7,763 bases of DNA, from the NCBI GenBank assembly GCA_012512335.1, contig JAAZEK010000308.1, forward strand, positions 1-7,763, in the 5' to 3' direction. Numbering within the stretch: the stretch's first letter is position 1; each line of letters starts with the position of its first letter. Position numbers and translations under genes: made by a program. Shown one piece after another: positions 1 through 7,330 of this stretch. This DNA comes from Clostridiales bacterium. Its GTDB lineage: Bacteria; Bacillota; Clostridia; Caldicoprobacterales; DTU083. The notes beneath the pieces are model-generated. The model ran no database searches and was not told the origin of the DNA. It saw only the letters and a list, made by a program, of their open reading frames with translations.

Positions 1-782
1 ACTATAGGTTTAATTTAGGTATATTAGGGAGTAAATGGGTTGGATTTGATAATTTTATTGAGTTGTTTTCGGTTAACAGCTTCAAGGAAGTATTCACTAA
101 TACAATAGTAATTAGTTTTTATAAGTTGGTATTAGGTTTCCCAGCACCAATTATTTTTGCAATTTTATTAAATGAGATGAGGAATCAAAAATACAAACGG
201 ATTGCTCAGACCATTAGCTATCTTCCTCACTTTCTATCTTGGGTTATTCTTGGCGGAATCTTTATGCAGTTTTTATCTCCCTCTGATGGACCTATAAACA
301 TTATCCTAAAGCACTTTGGATATAAACCAATATATTTTATTGCAGATGTAAAGTGGTTTAGAACAGTCCTTGTTACAACCTCCATTTGGAAGGATTTTGG
401 ATGGTCTTCAATAGTTTTTCTGGCAGCGTTAACTGGAATCAATCCAGAGATATATGAGGCAGCAGAAATTGATGGAGCAAACAGAATTCAGAGAATAATT
501 CATGTAACTATCCCAGGATTGACACCTGTTATAACTATAATGTTTATTTTTGCAGTAGGAAAATTGATTACGGATGATTTTGATCAGATCTTTAACCTCT
601 ATAATCCTGCAGTTTATAAAGTAGGGGATGTATTAAGCACTTATACCTATCGCGTAGGACTTGTCCAAATGAGATATAGTTATGCAACGGCAGTAGGTAT
701 GTTCAAGAATATTATATCTTTTGCCTTGGTATTAACGGCCAATACCATAACAAAACGTATAAACGAGTATGGGTTATGGTAA
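1..782 (+). CDS. ABC sugar importer permease, LplB type (5' partial)
   Basis: Inner permease subunit of a carbohydrate ABC importer (binding-protein-dependent transport, MalF-like side). The reading frame is open to the window edge, first complete codon at base 3, and the upstream residues (YRFNLGILGSKWVGFDNF) read as normal LplB-family sequence, so the gene begins outside the window. A TTG at 63 is internal, not the start. 259 residues are visible; about 50 are probably missing compared with family members near 300-320. Hydrophobic membrane segments run through the protein. A PHFLSWVILGG segment typical of the family lies near visible residues 76-86. The cytoplasmic EAA loop, which docks to the ATPase, is EAAEIDGA at visible residues 152-159 followed by a conserved IPGL. 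The stop is TAA at 780-782, and the next permease starts 24 bases later, so the two are surely co-transcribed. The transported sugar cannot be read from the sequence. LplB itself is a B. subtilis name and is not assigned here. Confidence 0.93.
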   Translation, partial: YRFNLGILGSKWVGFDNFIELFSVNSFKEVFTNTIVISFYKLVLGFPAPIIFAILLNEMRNQKYKRIAQTISYLPHFLSWVILGGIFMQFLSPSDGPINIILKHFGYKPIYFIADVKWFRTVLVTTSIWKDFGWSSIVFLAALTGINPEIYEAAEIDGANRIQRIIHVTIPGLTPVITIMFIFAVGKLITDDFDQIFNLYNPAVYKVGDVLSTYTYRVGLVQMRYSYATAVGMFKNIISFALVLTANTITKRINEYGLW

Positions 783-792
783 ATAGCCATGA

Positions 793-799
793 AAGGGAG
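793..799 (+). promoter_or_regulatory. Ribosome binding site choosing the ATG at 807
   Basis: AAGGGAG lies 7 bases before ATG 807. The in-frame ATG at 789 has no purine-rich Shine-Dalgarno sequence before it, and this site lies inside its first codons. The start is therefore placed at 807, six residues downstream of the longest reading frame. Confidence 0.75.
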
Positions 800-806
800 A
801 AGTAAA

Positions 807-1691
807 ATGAAGACAATTAGTAAACGTAAAAAAATGACAACTTTTGATATAGTAAACTATATTTTTATGGCATTCGTCTGTTGTATTGTGCTGTATCCTT
901 TTCTCTATCTATTAAAAGTGTCATTAAGCTCTATGGATAGCTTCAATATTCCTTCACTGAGCATAATCCCCGAAACTATAGATTTTCGTTCTTACGCAAA
1001 AGTACTAGAAAATAAATTTGTTGTTTTAGGGTTTAGAAACACCTTATTAAGAGTGATACTGGGCACCCCACTGACTTTGATAGCCACTGTTTTAGCTGCT
1101 TATCCTCTTTCAAAAAAACATTTTCCAAATCGTGTATTTTGGACAGGGATTCTGGTTTTTACTATGTTTTTTGATGGAGGTCTCATTCCGACATACCTTT
1201 TGGTGAAAAACCTGAATCTGCTTGACTCCGTATGGGCTTTAATACTACCAAGATTTATCATGACCTTTACCTTGGTAATTGTGAGGAATTATTTTATGGC
1301 CTTGCCTGACTCTCTTGAAGAGTCTGCCAAGATAGATGGAGCTGGTGATTTTTACATTCTATTTTTCATAGTCATACCAATTTCTGCACCAATCATTGCT
1401 ACAGTTACCCTTTGGACAATAGTAGACCACTGGAACGCATGGTTTGATAGCATGATTTATATACAAACTGTGCAAAAACAGGTTCTACAGGTAGTTCTCA
1501 GAAGGATAGTACTAGAAAATAGTTCTCAGATAATGGATCTTACTGGTGCAGTATCGGATGAAGCCCCTTCCAATCCAGAAAACATAAAAGCTGCGGTAGT
1601 AATGGTAATAACAATACCTATTGTAACTATATATCCCTTCCTACAAAAATATTTTGTTAAGGGGATATTAGTAGGTTCCTTAAAAGGGTAG
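807..1691 (+). CDS. ABC sugar importer permease, YtcP/MalG type
   Basis: Second membrane permease of the carbohydrate importer, forming a heterodimer with the upstream LplB-type subunit. 294 residues from ATG 807, a normal length for the family. A basic N-terminus (KRKK) precedes a first membrane helix at about residues 13-35, and further hydrophobic segments bring the total to about six. The EAA loop is EESAKIDGAG (residues 171-180), followed by a conserved IPIS segment; Ser replaces the first Ala, common in this subfamily. The C-terminus ends in KYFVKGILVGSLKG, the characteristic YtcP-type ending (family knowledge). It sits 24 bases after the first permease and 72 bases before the solute-binding protein. 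The order permease-permease-binding protein, with no ATPase gene, is typical of these Bacillota systems, which generally borrow an MsmX-type ATPase. Substrate unknown. Confidence 0.95.
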   Translation: MKTISKRKKMTTFDIVNYIFMAFVCCIVLYPFLYLLKVSLSSMDSFNIPSLSIIPETIDFRSYAKVLENKFVVLGFRNTLLRVILGTPLTLIATVLAAYPLSKKHFPNRVFWTGILVFTMFFDGGLIPTYLLVKNLNLLDSVWALILPRFIMTFTLVIVRNYFMALPDSLEESAKIDGAGDFYILFFIVIPISAPIIATVTLWTIVDHWNAWFDSMIYIQTVQKQVLQVVLRRIVLENSSQIMDLTGAVSDEAPSNPENIKAAVVMVITIPIVTIYPFLQKYFVKGILVGSLKG

Positions 1692-1712
1692 CAAATTTAT
1701 TGAGATTTAAAG

Positions 1713-1733
1713 CTTAGGAAAAAACATCCTGAG
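1713..1733 (+). other. Small intercistronic hairpin before the binding-protein gene
   Basis: CTTAGGA (1713-1719) pairs with TCCTGAG (1727-1733) as a 7-bp stem with one G-U pair and a 7-base A-rich loop. It is followed by A-rich sequence, not a T-tract, so it is not an intrinsic terminator. It lies between the second permease and the solute-binding protein, where RNA hairpins can act as processing or stabilising elements that raise binding-protein output. That role is inference; the short stem could be chance. Confidence 0.35.
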
Positions 1734-1749
1734 AATAATATAAAATAAC

Positions 1750-1756
1750 AAGGAGG
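1750..1756 (+). promoter_or_regulatory. Strong ribosome binding site of the binding-protein gene
   Basis: AAGGAGG is a near-perfect match to the Bacillota anti-Shine-Dalgarno sequence and sits 7 bases before ATG 1764. It is the best ribosome binding site in the window, consistent with the binding protein being needed in excess over the permeases. Confidence 0.85.
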
Positions 1757-1763
1757 AAAAGCA

Positions 1764-3428
1764 ATGAAAAAGACTAAATTAATCAGTATTTTGGCGGTAA
1801 TTTTGGTATTAACTCTTGCTCTTACTGTCTTAGCTGGTTGCAGTCAAGGCAATGTACCTAGTGATACCCCTTCAATCACTAAAAAACCCGAAGAAGGTAT
1901 TAAGGAAGAACCAACGGATGATCCAGACGAGTTTGCAAAATTTCGCCCCATCGAAGGGAAAGTGTACGAGATTACCAAAGCAAACTGGATCCCAGGACCA
2001 GTAGACAACGAAAATGGTGACATGGTAAAGTATTACGAAGAAAAGCTTAATGCGAGCATTATATCAGAAAATATCGAAGCAGCTCAATTTACAGAGCTAT
2101 TAAGTCTTAGGGTAGCTTCTGATGAAGCTCCAGATATATTTCAAGTTAGGAGCTTTGGCGATTTCAAAACCTTTTATGATAATCAGGTAATGTATGGCTT
2201 TAGCGAAGAGGTATTTAAAGAATTTGCACCAAGTATTTATGAAATATTACTCAATGAGTCTCCTAATGCATTTAGGTACACTAGACTAGATGGTGAAAAC
2301 TTGTATGGTGTTGCAGGAGTCAGATTCCATAACCAATTTGTGCAACCTGTAGTATGGAGACAGGATTGGTTAGAAAATGTTGGTATAGACTCTATTCCAG
2401 ATACTTTGGAAGAGGTAGAGGAAGCTTTATATAAGTTCACTCGAGAGGATCCTGATCAAAATGGCAGAGATGATACTTATGGACTATCTCAGTGGGGTAT
2501 GGATGCCATATTCTCAATGTTTGGATATTCCCCCATGCCTTTTGGTTCCACAATGATTTGGCAGGAAAATGATGGAAAGTTAGTTTATGGTGGAGCGCAG
2601 CCTGAAATGAAGGAAGCATTAGCTCTACTTAGCAAATGGTATGCAGATGGAATAATTGATCCAGAGTTCATTACCAGTGAAAATAAAGGTGGAGACGGAA
2701 GATTAAGCCATTCCCTTATTAATGGAAGAATAGGGTTTACTTCAGGCCAAGAATATTTTGCATGGTCTCCTGTTGAGCCCAAAGGTATGAATATTAATGA
2801 GTTTTACAATACTAATCCGAATGCATCAGAAAATGCTTTGGCAGTAACACTGCCTCCTATAGGCACGGATGGAAATCGTTCCAACTATCAATGGCCTGCT
2901 ATTACTCCAAGCGTATATGCATTTTCTAAAGATTTAGAAAACGAACCAGACAAATTTGGAAAGATTCTTGAAGTGTTCAACCATACACTATCTGACTATG
3001 ACAACTATCTAACTTCTTGGTTCGGGATAGAGGGTGAGCACTGGGAGATGGTAGACGACGCACCTACTTCTATAGGAATTTATACAGATAATGCTGAGAG
3101 AACTAGAATTGGAGCATACACACATATGGCCTTTAATTTAGAACCTGATGTATATTGGGGTGTTATGTTCAAAGATCGTACTGAATGGGCTAAAAGCTTG
3201 GGACTTGATACACAAGCAGTAGGACATAGAAATGAATTGATGACTGCCCTACCATCTATGAACAGGTACCAGGCAGAGCTTATAAAAATCAGGCAGGAAG
3301 CATATATTGCGATAATTACAGGTGATAAACCAGTGGATTTCTTTGATGAGTTTGTGGATAACTGGAATGCTTCAGGTGGAAGTACACTGTTAGAAGAAGC
3401 GAATGAATGGTATTCATCCATTAAATAA
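1764..3428 (+). CDS. Extracellular solute-binding lipoprotein (family 1, LplA-like)
   Basis: Substrate-capturing lipoprotein of the sugar importer, anchored outside the membrane. 554 residues, in the 500-560 range of the large LplA-like binding proteins partnered with LplB/YtcP permeases. The N-terminus MKKTK is followed by a hydrophobic helix (about 6-22) and the lipobox LAGC with the lipidated Cys at residue 26. A Ser/Pro/Glu-rich linker (about 27-55) then leads into the two-lobed binding domain. DPDQNGRDDT at residues 229-238 matches the Asp/Asn-rich calcium-binding-like loop commonly seen in this family. Many Trp and Tyr residues throughout fit a carbohydrate cleft. The start is fixed by an excellent ribosome binding site 7 bases upstream. 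It ends 22 bases before a terminator-like hairpin, so it is probably the last gene of the transporter unit. An oligosaccharide or glycoside ligand is expected from the family; the exact ligand is unknown. Confidence 0.95.
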   Translation: MKKTKLISILAVILVLTLALTVLAGCSQGNVPSDTPSITKKPEEGIKEEPTDDPDEFAKFRPIEGKVYEITKANWIPGPVDNENGDMVKYYEEKLNASIISENIEAAQFTELLSLRVASDEAPDIFQVRSFGDFKTFYDNQVMYGFSEEVFKEFAPSIYEILLNESPNAFRYTRLDGENLYGVAGVRFHNQFVQPVVWRQDWLENVGIDSIPDTLEEVEEALYKFTREDPDQNGRDDTYGLSQWGMDAIFSMFGYSPMPFGSTMIWQENDGKLVYGGAQPEMKEALALLSKWYADGIIDPEFITSENKGGDGRLSHSLINGRIGFTSGQEYFAWSPVEPKGMNINEFYNTNPNASENALAVTLPPIGTDGNRSNYQWPAITPSVYAFSKDLENEPDKFGKILEVFNHTLSDYDNYLTSWFGIEGEHWEMVDDAPTSIGIYTDNAERTRIGAYTHMAFNLEPDVYWGVMFKDRTEWAKSLGLDTQAVGHRNELMTALPSMNRYQAELIKIRQEAYIAIITGDKPVDFFDEFVDNWNASGGSTLLEEANEWYSSIK

Positions 3429-3450
3429 GCTCCAAGTTAACTGATAATTA

Positions 3451-3504
3451 GGCTGCAAATATATATAGATGTCAATCCATAGAAATTTGCAGCCGATTTT
3501 TTCT
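3451..3504 (+). terminator. Probable intrinsic terminator after the transporter genes
   Basis: GGCTGCAAAT (3451-3460) and ATTTGCAGCC (3485-3494) are a perfect 10-bp inverted repeat, followed by GATTTTTTCT, a T-rich tract. The 24-base loop is longer than usual and AT-rich, so termination may be partial. It would end the permease-permease-binding protein transcript and partly separate it from the regulator and enzymes. The long loop is the main reason for reserve. Confidence 0.75.
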
Positions 3505-3534
3505 CTTTACCTCAATACTCGTAGTAATAAAAAG

Positions 3535-3569
3535 CTTAATATATAGTATATTGGGTTACTTAATACATA
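3535..3569 (+). repeat. Tandem 11-bp direct repeat before the regulator gene, possible operator
   Basis: CTTAATATATA (3535-3545) and CTTAATACATA (3559-3569) match at 10 of 11 bases and are 24 bp apart start to start, a little over two helical turns. AraC-family proteins often bind tandem direct half-sites about two turns apart, and this pair lies immediately before the ribosome binding site of an AraC-family gene, so autoregulation is plausible. The region is very AT-rich, so chance similarity is a real alternative. Confidence 0.35.
3542..3552 (+). promoter_or_regulatory. Candidate -10 elements of a regulator promoter
   Basis: TATAGT (3542-3547) and the overlapping TATATT (3547-3552) each match the sigma-A -10 consensus at five of six bases. 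No good -35 box is found at 16-18 bp upstream of either, so a promoter here would be weak or activator-dependent. The first overlaps the upstream copy of the direct repeat. Low confidence because the whole stretch is AT-rich. Confidence 0.25.
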
Positions 3570-3588
3570 AGAAGGAGAGGAGTAGAGT

Positions 3589-5907
3589 ATGAAGCTTTTA
3601 CCAAAATCAATTACAACTTATCGTAAATTGAAGTTTTCCTATATAATTTTGGTAATTCTGGTGGCTTTGTTGGTAGGAAGCGTATCATATACTTACTTTT
3701 CTTCGGCTTTTAACAAGGAAATTGAACAGACCAATTTGGTCTTGCTTGGGCACTACCAAAACATAATAAATAATGTATTGGAACGCACTGAAAGATTATC
3801 GCTGACCTTATCGGTGAAACAATTGCAATCCAATGACCTCCACTATTTCTTTGATCATCCAATAGAGGGCAATTATTCAAAGATTTTGAATATAAATAGA
3901 CAGCTCTCGGAAACTGTTGCAGCTAATTTTCAGACGATAGATTCTGTTAGCATATACTATGATCCTGTAAAAATGTTAATCTCATCATCTACAGGGGTAA
4001 GCTTTTTAAGTGAACGTGCTAATAATGTTGATATTATGGAGGAATGGATAGAACAATTAAATGCGAGGAACCATAAAAATCTTTGGATAAGCGAAAAAAA
4101 TAATATTCAAACATTAACCTCAGACTACTACGGAAAACCTGTATATTCATTTGTTAGAGCCTATCCCAATACTTCCAACAGAGCGGAAGTAAAAGGTTTT
4201 ATTGTAGTAAACATTAAAGCGGAAGTACTCAACAGCATAGTATCTCAGTTTAAAAATTATGATTACGGGATTCTTTTTGTCGTAGATGAGCTAGGAGATG
4301 TAATTTTAAGTAGTAATCCTTCAGATGAATACAATGAAGTCCTAAATGAATTAAAATATGAAATTTCTGAGGCTGAATCCGTGGAGCCGATCAATGAAAA
4401 CAGGGATGTAGAAGGAAAGAGGGTTATGGCTTCTCATGTCACATTATATAATGATTGGAAAGTAGTTTATATTACTTCCACTGATGAGTTTTACAGTAAA
4501 ACTATTTTGATACAAAGAACTATAATTGTTATTTGCTTATTCGCAATAATTATAGGATTGATAATATCCGTATTGTTTACTCGGAATATCTATAATCCTT
4601 TGGGAGACCTTATAAAGAGAATATTCGATAGTAAGAGTGACGATACACCAGATGAAAAGAATGAGTACAATATTATAAATAACTTTATTGATAATCTGTC
4701 AGTAAAAATGGAGACGATAGAACAGGTTATTGAGAATAATAGACCTTTGATTAATCATAATATGGTAACTAATTTAATTCTGGGAAGGATTACAAATGAG
4801 GAAGAATTTAACACATTCTTAGAATTGAATGGTATCAGCATGCCACATGGCAACTATAGGATAATGTTGCTTCAGTTCTCAGACAGACAGTTAAGGAATA
4901 TTCCAATGAGAGACAGGCAACAAATCAAGTACTTGGTTATGAACTACATCGACTCTTTGTCTGATAGCGAAACCGTTTTTGTTACGAGTTTCTACACAGA
5001 AGATGAGGCTACTGTAATAGTTAATACTTCCCATGATCTAGGTAAAATGAAACAAGTGGCCGAAACAATAATATTCCACTTGGAAAATACTATAAAGCTG
5101 GAAACACGAGCAAGCATCGGGGAACCTGTATCAGTTCCTACTGATTTAAAGTTATCCTATGTGGATGTAAAGAAAATCTCTAAGTATACATTCTTCTTGT
5201 GCGATAAAAAAGTATTTACTGAGGAAGTTATAGTATATGTTAATGAGGAAAAATCTGAGATGCCAGCAGGTTTGCATGAGGGGTTTGCAAGGGCTTTGAG
5301 AGAAAGAAAAATGGATGAAATTAAAATTTCCATATCGCAATTTATTGATCTCGCTAGAAGTGGGGAGTATGAGTATGACGTATGTTGGAATCAATTGGTG
5401 CAATTTGTTTCAGAGGTTCAGCATTATATTAAGCAAACTGACTTAAATACTTATGATTTATTAGAAGACATATATGAGATTTTAACATCAATGTATGATG
5501 TAATAGATTTCGAAAACTGGATTTTGAGTACAGTAGAAAAAGTATTTCAGACCATGGATGATTTGGAGGAAGATAAGAACACAATCATTGTAAAAAAAGC
5601 TAAAGATTTTGTTAATGATAACCTTGAAAAAGGATTTTCATTAAGAGAAGTGGCGGAGCATGTTGGGTGGAGCTCCTCCCACTTTAGTAGAATATTCAAG
5701 CAAGTCACTGAAGAGAATTTTATGGATTTTGTCACAAAAGAAAGGATAGACAGGGCAAAAGATATTCTACTGTATGATCTAGATGCAAATATAGAGGAAA
5801 TCGCCTTTAAGGTGGGCTACTCTAGTTCTGCTTATTTTATCAATAAGTTCAAACTAGAATGCGGAATGACACCAAATACTTTTAGGATGATTCACAACAA
5901 GGATTGA
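3589..5907 (+). CDS. Membrane-anchored AraC-family sensor/transcriptional regulator
   Basis: One-component regulator that senses a signal outside the membrane and binds DNA inside. 772 residues, a normal size for this class. A basic N-terminus leads into membrane helix 1 (about 16-37). An extracytoplasmic region (about 38-305) has the size and pattern of a double-Cache-like sensor. Membrane helix 2 (about 310-330) is followed by a HAMP-like stretch and a long cytoplasmic linker (about 335-660). The C-terminus (about 668-772) is an AraC/XylS DNA-binding domain with two helix-turn-helices: SLREVAEHVGWSSSHFSRIF (from 684) and NIEEIAFKVGYSSSAYFINK (from 734), ending in the familiar GMTPNTFR. No histidine kinase or receiver domain is visible, so it resembles the AraC-type regulators found beside LplA/LplB/YtcP importers. 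Start ATG 3589 follows two overlapping sites, AAGGAG (3572-3577) and AGGAG (3578-3582, 6 bases before ATG). Its place between transporter and enzyme genes suggests it controls both; the inducer is unknown. Confidence 0.93.
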   Translation: MKLLPKSITTYRKLKFSYIILVILVALLVGSVSYTYFSSAFNKEIEQTNLVLLGHYQNIINNVLERTERLSLTLSVKQLQSNDLHYFFDHPIEGNYSKILNINRQLSETVAANFQTIDSVSIYYDPVKMLISSSTGVSFLSERANNVDIMEEWIEQLNARNHKNLWISEKNNIQTLTSDYYGKPVYSFVRAYPNTSNRAEVKGFIVVNIKAEVLNSIVSQFKNYDYGILFVVDELGDVILSSNPSDEYNEVLNELKYEISEAESVEPINENRDVEGKRVMASHVTLYNDWKVVYITSTDEFYSKTILIQRTIIVICLFAIIIGLIISVLFTRNIYNPLGDLIKRIFDSKSDDTPDEKNEYNIINNFIDNLSVKMETIEQVIENNRPLINHNMVTNLILGRITNEEEFNTFLELNGISMPHGNYRIMLLQFSDRQLRNIPMRDRQQIKYLVMNYIDSLSDSETVFVTSFYTEDEATVIVNTSHDLGKMKQVAETIIFHLENTIKLETRASIGEPVSVPTDLKLSYVDVKKISKYTFFLCDKKVFTEEVIVYVNEEKSEMPAGLHEGFARALRERKMDEIKISISQFIDLARSGEYEYDVCWNQLVQFVSEVQHYIKQTDLNTYDLLEDIYEILTSMYDVIDFENWILSTVEKVFQTMDDLEEDKNTIIVKKAKDFVNDNLEKGFSLREVAEHVGWSSSHFSRIFKQVTEENFMDFVTKERIDRAKDILLYDLDANIEEIAFKVGYSSSAYFINKFKLECGMTPNTFRMIHNKD

Positions 5908-5939
5908 TTGGAAATAAATTTTTTGTATTTAAAAAACAG

Positions 5940-5944
5940 AGGAG
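5940..5944 (+). promoter_or_regulatory. Ribosome binding site choosing the ATG at 5953
   Basis: AGGAG, within AGAGGAGAG (5938-5946), lies 8 bases before ATG 5953. The longer reading frame from TTG 5908, which abuts the regulator stop codon, would add 15 residues but has no ribosome binding site of its own, so ATG 5953 is preferred. Confidence 0.75.
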
Positions 5945-5952
5945 AGATTGAT

Positions 5953-7329
5953 ATGCCGGGAATGGCTAATTGGAAAACACTTTATTCGTTAGAATATCAA
6001 CAATTAAAGGGAGAAGGCTATCCTGTGGGGGATGAGCTAGCACCAATGGAGAAGGAGGATTACTTCCCATTTCCAGAAATGTTGATTAATGCGAAAGATT
6101 CTGTAGAAGTCAGTGGGCAACATTGGGAAAAGGCCTACTATGAATTGTGCAAGGTAAGAGAAAAGGGCATACGAGCAGATTACCCATATTCGGAACCGAA
6201 TTCCTTTGAAGAAATAATTAAGGATGCAGAGGCGCCGCCTTTACTGGATCCGTTGGATTCTGATACCTATAAGGAAAGAATCAAAGGAGCATGGTTCGGA
6301 AGATGTGCAGCGGTTGTACTTGGTAAACCCTTTGAGTTTAATGTTGATCGAGAGTATATAAAAAAGTATCTTGAGAGTGTAGAGGCCTATCCCTTAGATG
6401 ATTTTGTACCAGGGTATTCGGAAAGCTTGGACGTCAGACTTCGCAATCCAAAATCCACCAAAGGTAATATTTCCTATGTTGAGGATGATGATGATACAAG
6501 ATACACAATTCTTGCCCTGCTCTTGACAGAGAAGTTTGGTTTTGACTTCACCACCTATGATGTATGTCAAAATGTACTTGAAAACGTCCCCTATACCGAA
6601 TTGTGGTCTGCCATGAAGCAATCCATATATAATTTCATCAATATGACAGAGGATAGACCTTTACAGGAGCAAGTTGATGAGTTTAAGACCAAACTCAATC
6701 CCATGCGAGAGGGTATAAATGGAGTGATTAGAGCCGACTTTTGGGGATATGTCAATCCAGGAGAACCTAGAAAAGCTGCTAAAGTTGCCTATCGCGAGGC
6801 TTCCCTCAACATGGTTAAGAGTGGTTTGTATGGTTCTATGTTTGTTGCAGCCTGCATCAGTGCAGCATTGAGTAAGAACCCAACGATCGAAACAATCCTT
6901 CAGGCTGGGATGTCGGTTATTCCAAGAAAGTCGCGTTTTGCTAATATGGTCAATGAAGTAAGACATTGGTATACAACTGATGGTGATTGGACTGTGACTT
7001 GCGATAGGATATATGAGAAATACGGGCACTTACCTTTTGCTGGAGGGTTAAATAACATGGCCATGGTTATTTTGGGTCTCTTGCATGGTGGATTAGACTT
7101 TACAAAGGCAATCACAACAACGGTTATGTGTGGAATTGATACGGATTGTAACAGTGGCACTGTTGGGAGTATTGTTAGTGCTGCAATCGGTTATGATGGA
7201 ATTGATTCCAAGTGGATTACTCCATTTAATGACACTATAAGGACATGTGCAGCCCGCTACACATATGGAAGTATAACTGAGCTGGTGGAAAGAACTGTAC
7301 AAGCATATGAGAAAACAAAGGAGAATTAA
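5953..7329 (+). CDS. ADP-ribosylglycohydrolase-fold protein
   Basis: Member of the ADP-ribosylglycohydrolase (DraG/ARH) superfamily, all-helical enzymes with a two-metal centre that cleave N- or O-glycosidic bonds to ribose. 458 residues; the family core starts at about residue 105, where RIKGAWFGRCAAVVLGKPFE (109-128) is the typical first helix. The first metal motif is the acidic EDDDDTRYT (177-185). The second is GIDTDCNSGTVGSI (394-407), in which Asp396 and Asp398 are the expected metal ligands. Cys399 stands where many members have Thr or Ser; Asp-Thr-Asp-Cys-Asn is, from memory, a recurring variant in a bacterial subgroup of unknown substrate. The first 100 or so residues are an N-terminal extension with no motif I recognise. 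No signal peptide or membrane helix is visible, so it is cytoplasmic. It follows the regulator by 45 bases and precedes the isomerase by one base. In this context, cleavage of an imported glycoside seems more likely than protein de-ADP-ribosylation; that is inference. Confidence 0.9.
   Translation: MPGMANWKTLYSLEYQQLKGEGYPVGDELAPMEKEDYFPFPEMLINAKDSVEVSGQHWEKAYYELCKVREKGIRADYPYSEPNSFEEIIKDAEAPPLLDPLDSDTYKERIKGAWFGRCAAVVLGKPFEFNVDREYIKKYLESVEAYPLDDFVPGYSESLDVRLRNPKSTKGNISYVEDDDDTRYTILALLLTEKFGFDFTTYDVCQNVLENVPYTELWSAMKQSIYNFINMTEDRPLQEQVDEFKTKLNPMREGINGVIRADFWGYVNPGEPRKAAKVAYREASLNMVKSGLYGSMFVAACISAALSKNPTIETILQAGMSVIPRKSRFANMVNEVRHWYTTDGDWTVTCDRIYEKYGHLPFAGGLNNMAMVILGLLHGGLDFTKAITTTVMCGIDTDCNSGTVGSIVSAAIGYDGIDSKWITPFNDTIRTCAARYTYGSITELVERTVQAYEKTKEN
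7317..7323 (+). promoter_or_regulatory. Ribosome binding site for the TTG start at 7331
   Basis: AAAGGAG sits 7 bases before TTG 7331, inside the last codons of the upstream gene. No ATG occurs between here and the conserved DHGG motif of the isomerase, so this site fixes a TTG start and implies translational coupling. Confidence 0.8.
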
Positions 7330-7330
7330 A

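Noticed and set aside
63..782. TTG at 63 as the start of the first permease
   Set aside because: The frame is open upstream to the window edge and the upstream residues fit the permease family; the gene is simply cut by the window.
1709..1716. AAAGCTTA shared by the intergenic regions at 1709-1716 and 3531-3538 as a common regulatory motif
   Set aside because: Only 8 bp, AT-rich, and a closely similar AAAGCTTA also occurs inside the binding-protein coding region near 2042, so chance is sufficient.
3080..3421. Minus-strand open frame of 113 codons inside the binding-protein gene
   Set aside because: It lies wholly opposite a well-supported gene, resembles no known protein and has no evident ribosome binding site.
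5919..5936. T-run and A-run between the regulator and the next gene as a terminator
   Set aside because: The stem would be only A-T pairs (6 bp) with no GC and no following T-tract; it is not a credible terminator and may be just AT-rich spacer.
5908..5952. TTG 5908 as the start of the ADP-ribosylglycohydrolase homologue
   Set aside because: No ribosome binding site precedes it, whereas ATG 5953 has AGGAG at good spacing; the extra 15 residues look like translated spacer.
6661..7029. Minus-strand open frame of 122 codons inside the ADP-ribosylglycohydrolase gene
   Set aside because: Antisense shadow of a conserved enzyme; composition is unlike a real protein and it has no context.
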